From CANMXU01 sp052030545 (GTDB lineage: Bacteria; Pseudomonadota; Gammaproteobacteria; Enterobacterales; Alteromonadaceae), in the NCBI RefSeq assembly GCF_052030545.1, contig NZ_JBPDIH010000016.1, positions 1 to 64,000 on the forward strand: a DNA stretch of 64,000 bases, written 5' to 3'. Each line of letters opens with the position of its first letter. Within the stretch, counting starts at the first letter, position 1. Below are positions 27,190 to 36,400 of this stretch, one piece after another. The translations under genes were made by a program, and so were the position numbers. A model generated the notes under the pieces. That model did no database searches and was not told where the DNA came from. It was given only the letters and a program-made list of their open reading frames with translations.

Positions 27190-28968
27190 ATGAATAGTGA
27201 TATAAACAACCTACAACTAAAAACCATTCATTATTTACTTGAGGATGCGCGTCAAGCATATGCTCAGTCTGCCTACTTTGAACAGGCGCTTAGCTGTTTA
27301 TCACAACTACTCGATAGCTCATTACTTATTCATACCAGCATATACAAAGATAAAAATAACCTAGAGTACCAACTAACCAATCACCTTTATTCCACCGACA
27401 AAAAAAGTGAACCTTGCAAACATTCATTGGCAAGCTTCGAACAAGCGAATAAACCTGAAGTTATTCAAACCTTGTATCAACAAAAAAGCGAAATTCTTGT
27501 GCAAAAAAGTCAATTAATGCACAGTTTTTTTTACCCTCAAAATGCGCCAACATCCAATTTAGGAGACGAGTATGCATTAGTGGTTATTCCATTTTTTTAT
27601 CAAGACGACCTGGTCGGTATTTTATCTTATAAAAGTGAACAGACAACTCAAGTGACAGCAAGGTATCCTGCGGTTTTTAGCACCATTCACGCCATTTTTG
27701 AAAATTCGAATAAGGAAAAATCATCGGAAATCGAAAGTGCCACCTACCAAATGGTACTCGATTTAATGCCGCAACGTGTATTTTGGAAAAACCGTCAGTC
27801 TGTTTATTTGGGGTGTAATAAAGCCTTTGCTGATGATGCCTCAGTTGACGGACCTGACAATATTATTGGCCTAACTGATTACGACTTTTTCCCAGAACAA
27901 GCTAATTTATACCGTTCAGACGATGCTAATACCATGGAAACACTAGAGCATTTAGTTGCATCAGAAGAGCCGCAAACACACGCGAACGGTGAAACCATTT
28001 GGCTGCGCACCTCAAAACGTCCAATTATCGATCAGCAAGATAATGTTATTGGCGTCGTTGGCACCTACGACGACATTACCCAATTAAAAGGCATTCAACA
28101 CGAATTACAAAAAGCAAAAAGCACGTTAGAAAATAGAGTAAACGAGCGGACTAAAGAATTATCGCGATCTAATCAAAAACTAGAGTCAGCCATCGTTGAG
28201 CTAAAAACTACACAAAACCAACTCATTGAAAATGAAAAAATGGCTGCGCTTGGTAGTTTAGTAGCAGGCATTGCCCACGAAATTAATACACCATTAGGTG
28301 TTGCTGTCACTAGCGCTAGTCATTTAGAACATGTTGCTAAATTTCTCAACACATCCGTTGCCAGCGGCACGCTCAGTAAAAACGATTTTATCACAAAATG
28401 TGATGAAATTATTGACAGTAGCGACCTGATACTTCGCAACCTTGAACGCGCTTCTGAACTGGTTCGCAGTTTTAAAATGATCGCGGTAGATCAAAGTAAT
28501 GACGAAATTCGCGATTTATTTATCTATAAATATTTAGGCGAAGTTGTGCACGCGCTTAGCCCTAAAGCCAGTAAAAAAAATATTCGTATTTTCCTTAATG
28601 GCGATGAAAATCTGCAAATTAAAACTTACCCGGGCGCTATTTCACAACTTGCGACAAACCTTCTCGACAACGCATTTATTCACGCATTCGACAATATTTA
28701 TAATGGCGAGATAAAAATATCTTTTAAAGTCATTGGTGATCAGCTTGAACTTAAGTTCCAAGACAATGGCCAAGGCATGGACGAAGAAACCACCAAACAA
28801 ATATTTGACCCATTTTACACTACACAGCGTGGTAAAGGTGGTACCGGGCTTGGGTTAAGTATCGTGTATAACCTAGTCACCCAAAAACTCAATGGCTCAA
28901 TCACCTGCCAAAGCAAACATGATGAATGGACACGCTTTACCTTAGTTATTCCACTCAATATTGTTTAG
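27190..28968 (+). CDS. Soluble PAS sensor histidine kinase
   Basis: A 592-residue kinase with no membrane segment. Residues about 1-175 look GAF-like. A PAS domain (about 185-300, with GLTDYDFFPEQAN and the PAC end VVGTYDDITQLKG) follows. A coiled coil leads into a HisKA-type domain with His363 in GIAHEINTPLGVAVT. The ATPase domain has NLLDNAFIHAFDN, DNGQGMDEE, FDPFYTTQRGKGGTGLGLSI. No receiver domain or response regulator is adjacent, so it is an orphan kinase responding to a cytoplasmic signal. The signal is unknown. Confidence 0.9.
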   Translation: MNSDINNLQLKTIHYLLEDARQAYAQSAYFEQALSCLSQLLDSSLLIHTSIYKDKNNLEYQLTNHLYSTDKKSEPCKHSLASFEQANKPEVIQTLYQQKSEILVQKSQLMHSFFYPQNAPTSNLGDEYALVVIPFFYQDDLVGILSYKSEQTTQVTARYPAVFSTIHAIFENSNKEKSSEIESATYQMVLDLMPQRVFWKNRQSVYLGCNKAFADDASVDGPDNIIGLTDYDFFPEQANLYRSDDANTMETLEHLVASEEPQTHANGETIWLRTSKRPIIDQQDNVIGVVGTYDDITQLKGIQHELQKAKSTLENRVNERTKELSRSNQKLESAIVELKTTQNQLIENEKMAALGSLVAGIAHEINTPLGVAVTSASHLEHVAKFLNTSVASGTLSKNDFITKCDEIIDSSDLILRNLERASELVRSFKMIAVDQSNDEIRDLFIYKYLGEVVHALSPKASKKNIRIFLNGDENLQIKTYPGAISQLATNLLDNAFIHAFDNIYNGEIKISFKVIGDQLELKFQDNGQGMDEETTKQIFDPFYTTQRGKGGTGLGLSIVYNLVTQKLNGSITCQSKHDEWTRFTLVIPLNIV

Positions 28969-29205
28969 GTTTATTGACTATTTAACGACAAGCAACACCG
29001 TTCGCACTAAAACTAATGTACGTATACATTACCAACAACTATTGCTGTTAAATTATGCAATAGCACCGCTGTATTTACCCGCCAACACAACCAGGTAACA
29101 CAATCACACAATAAAAGCGCACTATGTCACAACTCCGATGACTGGGCTCTTTTATCATACGCACCTCACAATAATTGTTGTAATTTCTAATGATTACATC
29201 GCTTT

Positions 29206-29220
29206 TTACACCCAGTGTAA
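29206..29220. promoter_or_regulatory. Palindrome upstream of the NrfA-like gene
   Basis: TTACAC-CCA-GTGTAA is a perfect inverted repeat ending 15 bp before the start codon at 29236. A second, looser inverted pair (TGTAAT and ATTACA) lies at about 29179-29198. These could be operators of an unidentified regulator; neither fits an FNR or CRP consensus. The site at this distance would overlap the leader. Confidence 0.35.
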
Positions 29221-29235
29221 CCTGGAGCTTGGTCC

Positions 29236-30792
29236 ATGAAACTAACCACACTTGTCCTTTTCACCTCAACCTTGCTGATTTCAGCCTGTGTTTTTGCACA
29301 TGGTGATGCACATCAACACAATGAAAACCAGCCTGTTGCAGCGCCACGTAGCGACGCAAATCCCACTCTTGAAGCGTGGAGTAAGGAATATCCTGAACAT
29401 TTAAGCATGTACATGGAAATGAAAAACACCAGCAAACCAACCGAGTTCGGTGGTAATACGCCCTACAGTAAGCTGATCCGATTTCCACAATTGACCGAAC
29501 TATGGGCTGGCTATGCCTTTGCCGTTGATTTTAATGAAGAGCGCAGTCACTACTACACTCAAATCGATCAATACGAAACTAAGCGCAATGACAAAGAATT
29601 TTTAAATAGTCATGGCTTTGCCAAATTCAAAGGTCAACCTGGTGCATGCATGAACTGTCACAGTGGTTGGGTACCTGAATTAGTACGTGAGATGGGGTGG
29701 GAGAATTTCAATCGAACACCTTACTGGGACACAGTGAAAAAACTGAAAGAAGAACACGGCGGTGGTATTCACGGTGCAGAAATGGGCAGCACCTGTGCTG
29801 ACTGTCATACCGCTGACGATATGAGCTTACGCGTAACTCGCCCTGCTTATATTAATGCCATGGTAGATCGCGGTTACGAGAAAGATGAAAAGCTTGGTTT
29901 AAAAGCCAGCCAAGAAGAAATGCGTACGCATGTTTGTCAACAATGTCATGTTGAATACTACTTTCAAGGTAAAGATAAAGTATTAACCTTCCCTTGGTCT
30001 GAATGGCCTAAAGATGAGCCACTAAAAGTAGAAATGATTGAAGAGTACTACGACAAAGCACGCGACGCAGGTACGTTCACCCAAGACTGGACCCACAAAA
30101 CCACGCGCGCAGCAATGTTGAAAATGCAGCATCCTGAAGCGGAAATGAGCTCCAGTGGTCGTCATACTCGCGATGGTATTTCATGTGTTGATTGTCATAT
30201 GCCAGTTACGACACGTAATGGTGAAGAAGTGACCGATCATAACTTAGACTCGCCATTAAACGATGTCACCGTTTGTCAAAGTTGTCATGCTCACAGCAAG
30301 CAAACCACCGAACAAGTGGAAAAAATGGCACAAGATGTTCAACGTCATACCGCCAATGAATTGCACCAAGCTGAATATGCAATTTTAGCATTGATTAACG
30401 ACATTAAAGAGGTGCGCGAACAGCTTGCTAAGCATCAAGACTTTAAAAACATCACCGATAGTCAAGCACAAGAAAAAGCAATATCAGCAGCCATTGCACC
30501 TGCACTAGAAATGCACCGTCGCGCAAGTCTACGCTGGGATTTTGTTGGTGCTGAAAACTCAACTGGTATTCATAGCCCGCGTGAAGCATGGCGTGTACTT
30601 GACGATGCCGAAGCAATGGCGCGACAAGGCCAAGAAAAGCTGCAAACCGCTGCGGCTAAATACGGCATTACTGTTGAGCTAACCGACAAAGGTCCGATCC
30701 CTGTGCCACCACCTGTGATTAACCTAAACGACATTGTTGGCTCTATGCCGCCAGCAATTACCGGTAAAGCTGACGATATGTGTCAACAATAG
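29236..30792 (+). CDS. nrfA: NrfA-family pentahaem cytochrome c (nitrite reductase, ammonia-forming type)
   Basis: A 518-residue exported cytochrome with five haem c motifs: C138-H142, C187-H191, C234-H238, C317-H321 and C347-H351. The order and surroundings match NrfA: LWAGYAFAVDFN, CQQCHVEYYFQGK (haem and Ca/active-site Tyr region), the histidine in SSGRHTRDGISC, and CVDCHMP. The active-site arginine counterpart lies in ETKRND. The first motif is CMNCH, whereas classical NrfA has CxxCK at the catalytic haem; CxxCH is known in Campylobacter-type NrfA. The N-terminus may be a lipoprotein signal (LISAC) or a normal one cut after FA. The next gene is a cytochrome b. Confidence 0.9.
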   Translation: MKLTTLVLFTSTLLISACVFAHGDAHQHNENQPVAAPRSDANPTLEAWSKEYPEHLSMYMEMKNTSKPTEFGGNTPYSKLIRFPQLTELWAGYAFAVDFNEERSHYYTQIDQYETKRNDKEFLNSHGFAKFKGQPGACMNCHSGWVPELVREMGWENFNRTPYWDTVKKLKEEHGGGIHGAEMGSTCADCHTADDMSLRVTRPAYINAMVDRGYEKDEKLGLKASQEEMRTHVCQQCHVEYYFQGKDKVLTFPWSEWPKDEPLKVEMIEEYYDKARDAGTFTQDWTHKTTRAAMLKMQHPEAEMSSSGRHTRDGISCVDCHMPVTTRNGEEVTDHNLDSPLNDVTVCQSCHAHSKQTTEQVEKMAQDVQRHTANELHQAEYAILALINDIKEVREQLAKHQDFKNITDSQAQEKAISAAIAPALEMHRRASLRWDFVGAENSTGIHSPREAWRVLDDAEAMARQGQEKLQTAAAKYGITVELTDKGPIPVPPPVINLNDIVGSMPPAITGKADDMCQQ

Positions 30793-30871
30793 TCACCGTC
30801 ATTAGCAACAAGCATTACTCTCGTATTCAACTATCCCACGCGGTAAACGCGCGGCATATAAAGGTTTAAAA

Positions 30872-31402
30872 ATGAAAACTTGGATCCCTGTTAAAGAATT
30901 CAGTCAAGCAAACCGCTTAGTTCACCATATTTCTGCGGTATTTTTTATCGGTGCATTATTACTAATGGGCTACGACAAACTATTTGGCTCGTCAGATGCT
31001 ATGTACTTACACCAATCTTTTGGCGTAATTGTTTTTGTACTTTACTTTAGCCGCGTATTATTAATGTCGTGGTTTGGTAAACCAGAAGCACTTGGCACAC
31101 AAGTGGAAAAATTTGCGGCGCACATGGCACACTTTGCCTTGTACAGCATCTTAATTTTCATGCCATTAAGCGGCTTACTTGTTAACGCAACCCGCGCTAG
31201 AGAAACCGTTGTATTTGGTATTTTCAGCATCCCTGGTTTTGCTGAGCGCCATATGGATATGTACCTACTAGCATTAGATTTGCACAGCGCGCTGCAATGG
31301 GTATGTTACCTATTATTGGCAGCTCATGTTGGCGCCTCGTTATTCCACCACTTTGTATTAAAAGATGAAACATTAAGCCGTATGTGGGGTAAAACAAACT
31401 AA
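30872..31402 (+). CDS. Cytochrome b561-type membrane protein
   Basis: A 176-residue membrane protein with four hydrophobic helices. Histidines suited to ligate two b haems are seen: NRLVHHISAV in helix 1, YLHQSFGV, HMAHFALYS and LDLHSALQW with LLAAHVGASLFHHF. This is the cytochrome b561/DUF4405-like pattern that passes electrons from quinol to periplasmic cytochromes. It lies 79 bp downstream of the NrfA-like gene, so it probably supplies that enzyme in place of NrfH or NrfBCD. A terminator follows. Confidence 0.88.
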   Translation: MKTWIPVKEFSQANRLVHHISAVFFIGALLLMGYDKLFGSSDAMYLHQSFGVIVFVLYFSRVLLMSWFGKPEALGTQVEKFAAHMAHFALYSILIFMPLSGLLVNATRARETVVFGIFSIPGFAERHMDMYLLALDLHSALQWVCYLLLAAHVGASLFHHFVLKDETLSRMWGKTN

Positions 31403-31424
31403 TACTTAGCTAATGTTTCACGAT

Positions 31425-31454
31425 AAAAAAGGAGCTATTATCAGCTCCTTTTTT
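31425..31454 (+). terminator. Intrinsic terminator of the cytochrome pair
   Basis: AAAAAAGGAGCT and AGCTCCTTTTTT form a stem with a short loop, directly after the cytochrome b gene. Confidence 0.92.
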
Positions 31455-31618
31455 ATTGAAATTGTGGTTGCCCTGCAAACAAATTAACTACAGCACCGAC
31501 TTACCTTAACTCAGGGGAGAAATTTTTTATGGAAACGTTTTGCTATTTTTATCATCTAATTCGGCTATGAATCTATCATAACATCCGCTAATTAGGTGGC
31601 CAAAACATGTATCACTAA

Positions 31619-31690
31619 AACTTTAAACAATGGAAATATAGCGCTGTAAAAGCATATTTAGAACACATAAACCTTGGTGGGTTTGCTTAG
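31619..31690 (+). pseudogene. Possible gene remnant at the island's left edge
   Basis: A short open stretch reads as a protein-like tail (FKQWKYSAVKAYLEHINLGG, then FA and a stop). The frame is closed just upstream by a stop codon and there is no start. It overlaps the last codon of the transposase on the other strand. It might be the end of a transposase-type gene, but it is only 23 codons long and could be chance. Confidence 0.2.
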
Positions 31691-32691
31691 CAGTATTCCG
31701 CATTTTTATACAACTTCAACGTTCGGTGAGTAGCACACCATTTACGATTTGTACAAACAGCCCATTTAGTCATGTTTTCTGGGCTACCCGCCGCATCAAT
31801 AAAATGCCGATTGAACTGCTTTATTGTTTCAAGCCAATCTTGCTCATTCACATGAAAGCGTTCAAATAAAGGTTTTATATGAGCAGGAATAGCACCTCGT
31901 TTATCTTCTCGAATACATCGCCCTGTCCATTCAACTAATTTAAAATAATCAATTAGCTTAAATGGCAAACCTTTCTGTACTTTGCTATGTGGTTGGTATC
32001 CCATAAATGGCAATAGCTTATTTGGCTGAGCTTTCTGATTGTGTTTTGCTTTGGCTAGGGTGTTCAAGCGCGCTTGAATGCTGGTAAAATCAGAGTTTTC
32101 GGGTGCATCACTAATTGCAGCACGAATCGGGTTTAAATCAACATAGGCCATACAGGCTAATAGTGCGGTTTCATCAAGTAATGCCTGAGACTTAAAGCGA
32201 CCTTCCCAAAAACGCCCTTTGCAGTTGTCTTCTTTATTCGCTTGCACGGCAATTGATTCATTCAAACAGCGCATATACCAACCTAAATCGTATAACCGTG
32301 CTCGCCATACTTGAATCATTTCAAGCGCTTTATCTTTTTCAGCTTGGCTAGTGACTTTATCAGTCAACCACCTATCAACCATAGTATGGCCATTAAAAAA
32401 CTGTTTCCAGCGTAATGCCACATCATAGTCACTGAGTATTTCGACTTCTTCTTTACTAACTTTTAATACAAGGTGATAGTGATTACTCATAACCGCATAA
32501 GCGCAAACTTCAATGGCAAATACAGAAGATAGCTCAGTAATTTTATCAACTACCCACTGTTTTCTATGGTCAAAGTTTTGCCCTGAAAATTTATCGTCAC
32601 CACATAAAAACGCCCGACGTACACAGCGAAAAATGCAGTGATAGTAAGGCGTTGCTTCTAAACAGACTTGTTCTTTACGGGCTCGGGTCAT
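31687..32691 (-). CDS. Y1 (HUH) transposase-like protein, REP-associated type
   Basis: A 334-residue protein of the IS200-like Y1_Tnp superfamily. The HUH-type metal-binding motif is in AVMSNHYHLVLKV, the start has YYHCIFRCVRRAFLCG, and the putative catalytic tyrosine is in DLGWYMRCLNESIAVQAN. GRFWEGRFKSQALLDE and CMAYVDLNPIRAAI are typical of the TnpA-REP (RAYT) branch. The C-terminal extension beyond about residue 210 is longer than in IS200. I see no clear flanking REP hairpins. It marks the left end of the accessory island. Confidence 0.85.
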   Translation of the reverse strand: MTRARKEQVCLEATPYYHCIFRCVRRAFLCGDDKFSGQNFDHRKQWVVDKITELSSVFAIEVCAYAVMSNHYHLVLKVSKEEVEILSDYDVALRWKQFFNGHTMVDRWLTDKVTSQAEKDKALEMIQVWRARLYDLGWYMRCLNESIAVQANKEDNCKGRFWEGRFKSQALLDETALLACMAYVDLNPIRAAISDAPENSDFTSIQARLNTLAKAKHNQKAQPNKLLPFMGYQPHSKVQKGLPFKLIDYFKLVEWTGRCIREDKRGAIPAHIKPLFERFHVNEQDWLETIKQFNRHFIDAAGSPENMTKWAVCTNRKWCATHRTLKLYKNAEYC

Positions 32692-32775
32692 GGCTTAACC
32701 TATTGATGAATAATTACACAAAAATTTAAGCCTAGTTGATGGTTTATAATAAATCCAATTTATGGGTGTCTCTTC

Positions 32776-33093
32776 TTATTTATCGACATTAAAACCTTGC
32801 TGATCACGCCAATAAGACAATAACCCGGTTAAGTCACCTTCTAACTTTTTAATAGCCGATGACAAATTGCCAGCGACTGTTTCAGGAGCATAAACCTGAT
32901 AATAAATACCGTCTTTATCGATAAAACCATCGTTTTTTCTATCGCCTATTTGCCTTTGTGGTTTAACTTTTTTAAAGCCTGAGTTTGATGCTCGCATTAT
33001 GTCGCAAAATAAGTTTTCAAATGCATTACCATTTGATTCATGCTCTCTCAACTTAAACGCTTTACGTACACCTAGTTTTTGTTGAACATCCAT
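32776..33093 (-). CDS. Short nuclease-like protein, possibly truncated
   Basis: A 105-residue protein with an AGGAAA ribosome site. The segment NAFENLFCDIM followed by QIGDRKNDGFI and GIYYQVYAPETVAG resembles the N-terminal domain of larger proteins in multi-gene defence-type systems. There an E...D...QxY arrangement recalls a PD-(D/E)XK-like fold. Those proteins are usually several hundred residues, so this may be a remnant. Function is not established. It lies between the Rhs cassette and the transposase on the same strand. Confidence 0.5.
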   Translation of the reverse strand: MDVQQKLGVRKAFKLREHESNGNAFENLFCDIMRASNSGFKKVKPQRQIGDRKNDGFIDKDGIYYQVYAPETVAGNLSSAIKKLEGDLTGLLSYWRDQQGFNVDK

Positions 33094-33171
33094 TAAGATT
33101 TCCTACTAAATAACCTTAATTAATATAAAGGAGGGTATAAGCCCCGACTAGCGAGGCTTTGGATTCAAAAA

Positions 33172-33447
33172 TTATTGAGCTGGCTCAACGTCTTTAATAT
33201 TACAAGTTTTAGGATAACTAAGGCATTTAGTACGTGCATAATCCATCCAAACAATTTTATAGGGATTAGAGTCATCTAATGAATTAAAAAAGCCCTTATA
33301 AAATTCAGTAATAGCTCTTGCGATACTAGGCCTTCCTTGTTGCTCCAAATATATTGGAAAAACAATATAAGGTGTAATAGTAAACAGGGTTAGAAAAGCA
33401 AAAAGCAAAACTAAGCTTCTTTTATAAACTAGCCTAAGGTTTATCAT
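33172..33447 (-). CDS. Small membrane protein downstream of Rhs gene (candidate immunity or accessory protein)
   Basis: A 91-residue protein starting at the ATG at 33447, which lies inside the last 14 nt of the Rhs gene in another frame and follows AAGGATC. One strong membrane segment (LVLLFAFLTLFTITPYIVFP) follows a basic N-terminus. The remainder (about 50 residues) would be periplasmic and holds two cysteines (KCLSYPKTCNI). The overlap implies translational coupling to the Rhs gene. A role as immunity protein to the Rhs C-terminal domain is inferred only from position and size. Confidence 0.6.
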   Translation of the reverse strand: MINLRLVYKRSLVLLFAFLTLFTITPYIVFPIYLEQQGRPSIARAITEFYKGFFNSLDDSNPYKIVWMDYARTKCLSYPKTCNIKDVEPAQ

Positions 33448-36400
33448 TAATTTGATCCTTAAAGGCTTCATTTATATTTTTCTGAAAACCTGGGTCGTAA
33501 AAGATATAACCATCAATAAGTCCTTTGAAGCCCTCTGTTTCAATAATGAATGGGGACATTGCCCCTGAAACAGTCACCATATGCCCTCCAGCCATAGTCG
33601 TATTGTAGGCGTACCCATAACAAATATCTCCGCCAGAGGTACTACTTGAACTTCCTTTAATACCTGATTTTGTGACGCCACCAGATGTACATGTATAAGA
33701 GCAAACTTTTTGCCCATCCTCATACCCACAACCACCTGTACTTTCTGGTTGGCAACTAGCTTCAATTAACCCTAATGGGTCAATTTTAGTTATAGGGTTC
33801 CCACTAACATAAGTGTAAGTATTCATGCCACCAAGTAAGCCAATCGGATCAGATTGCGTATAGCGCCCCGTCTCTGGGTCGTAATAACGATTGATGTTGT
33901 ACCAAAGTCCAGATTCACTATCGAAGTATTGACCAGGGTAACCGATATTAAAGCCACCAATATTATCAAGCAACGGTTCACTAAAAAAAGCAAAGTTACC
34001 AGTACGCCATTGCTCATTGCCATTAGAGTCGGTAATAGACACTGGTCGACCTACTTGGTCATTATGTACATAATACACTTGGCCGTTATCAATAAAGCCA
34101 ATAACTTGGCCTGCCATGTAAATATAATCGCGATAATTGTTGCTAGTCTCTTCCTGCTCAGTAAATAGAACGCTGCCAGGTCCGTAAATAAAACGCTTAC
34201 GCGTATCACCAATAACATCTTCTTTATAGATCCGCTGGCCAAAGTTGTTGTATGCATATTTGCCAACTTGCTCTCCATCTATAATTACAGATACTTTTTG
34301 CTTTAGTGCATTGAAAGAATAAGACCTTTGAGTTAGTGGGATGCCACCAGGCGATACTGTTATTCTATTTCCAATATCATCATACCTATATTCATAACTA
34401 TAACGATCATCATCAACTAAAGCATGAGTTAATCGAAACTGCTCATCATAAATATACTGTTGACTTAATTCACTATGGTAATTATTAGTCAAAAATTCAA
34501 CGGTATTGTTATCGTCGTAATAATCTAAATCTAAACTTAGTATGCCAGTAGTATTAATAGTATCTATGCGATAATCAGTATCATATTGATTATTCTGAGT
34601 TAAATTATTACCGTATAGCCACGACGTTGGTGGTCCAAAAGGCTTGTAATCAATATTACTAACCAAATTTTCATTATTAACTTGTACAGAAGAAGGGCGG
34701 TTAGCATTATCGTACTCATAACTTACTACATTGCCACTAGGGTAAACAATTGATTTGAGTAAACCATTATCGTGATATTGGTAACTAACATTAAACAACC
34801 TGTCTATTGCATAATCATTCTGTTCGGCTAATTGACCAATAGCATTATATTCGTAACTACTACAATTATTATATTGTACTGCTCCTGTAAGCTTACCAGC
34901 ACCAAAATCACCTTCATCGTATTGCCAAGACTGCATTTCCAAACCAGCTACTTTTATTGTTAAACGATTGAGTGCATCGTATTTATAACGGGCAGTTCCT
35001 TCTGCTCCTTTTTTATAAATAAGGTTGCCAGCAACATCATATTTAAACGTTGTTTTACCTGTATCAGGGCTATCTAATTGAATAACTTCACCAAAATTAT
35101 TATAGGTATAGCTTGTTGTTCTTCCTATAGCATCGGTTATTGATTCGATAAAACCCATGGTATTATATTCAAACGTTGTTACGCTAGTATCAGGCTCCGT
35201 AATGGTATGCACTTTACCATTAGGATGGTAAGTATAGCTTACCTTATTTTCCACGGTTTCATCACAATTACTACTCGTTAAACATTCATATTGTATGGAG
35301 CCATTCGCATTATATTGGTAAGAAACAGCTTGCCCATTTTGTCCCTCCTGTAAACGAATGCGACCAAGCTCATCATATTTAACTAAAGCCACAAACTCAG
35401 GCGAAGCTTCTTGATTAGCCTTGAAAGATAATGACTCCAAATTACCTAGAGCATCTCTAGTATTTACTGTTTTGAACTCATTTTCACCGTTATAGCTATA
35501 AAGCAACTTGTATGTATCAGAATAAACGTTACCGCTTACATTACCATTAGAATCAATAACTTTTTTCAATTGTCCTAATGGCGTATATTCAAAAGTTGTT
35601 GTTTGATTATTTATAGTACTCGTATGTAGCCTTCCGCCAGGATAGTAGGAATAAGTAATCGCTTGCCCACTTGGAGATATTTCTTCAAGCACCCTGCCAA
35701 CACTGTCAAATTTAGTATATTGAACCTGATAATAGTTGGCATAGTTAATTAACGTAGTATTACCTAAATTATCAAACTCAAAGAATGTAAGATCGTTAAC
35801 TTCACGAGAACCGTCAATAGTCATTTCACTTAACATGCCATTAGCATGTAATTTATAATTATACGTAACTTTACGTTCAACAGGATCAGTACCATCAGTA
35901 CCAAACATATCTGTGAAAGTAACCTCTGAAATTCTAGAAGTTAAATAGTCATATTTATAATGGCGTTTCAGTTTAGTACCTGCCGTACCAATACGATATT
36001 CCTCTATTCGCCCAGGATGGTGCTCAGCATAGTCCACATAAGTGCGCTCACTACCGGGACGCTGTAACCATTCCAAAACTCCATTTTCACTATAATGGTA
36101 CTCTGTTTTGTTACCTTCAAAATCATATTTGGCTTCGAGGTGGCCATTTTCATCGTAATCAATTTCACGAGTAGTAGAACCACAGTATGCAGAAGCTTCA
36201 CCAACTACTTTAACAAGTTGCCTTTTTTGAATACCCTGTGATTTAACATAATGATATTTAGTTACTTTACCCAAAGGGTTTGTTATTTTCACAGTATAAT
36301 TTGGTTTATAAAAATAACTTCGATAGCCATAATCATCTATAGCTTCACCCGCACCATTATAAACTCCGTCATCTATTTTCCCGTCATGGTTAGCATCACC

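Noticed and set aside
29110..29155. Terminator hairpin after the PAS kinase
   Set aside because: An apparent AAAAGCGC...GGGCTCTTTT pairing has too many mismatches to support.
31687..32691. REP hairpins flanking the Y1 transposase
   Set aside because: I looked within about 150 bp on both sides and found no clear palindromic pair.
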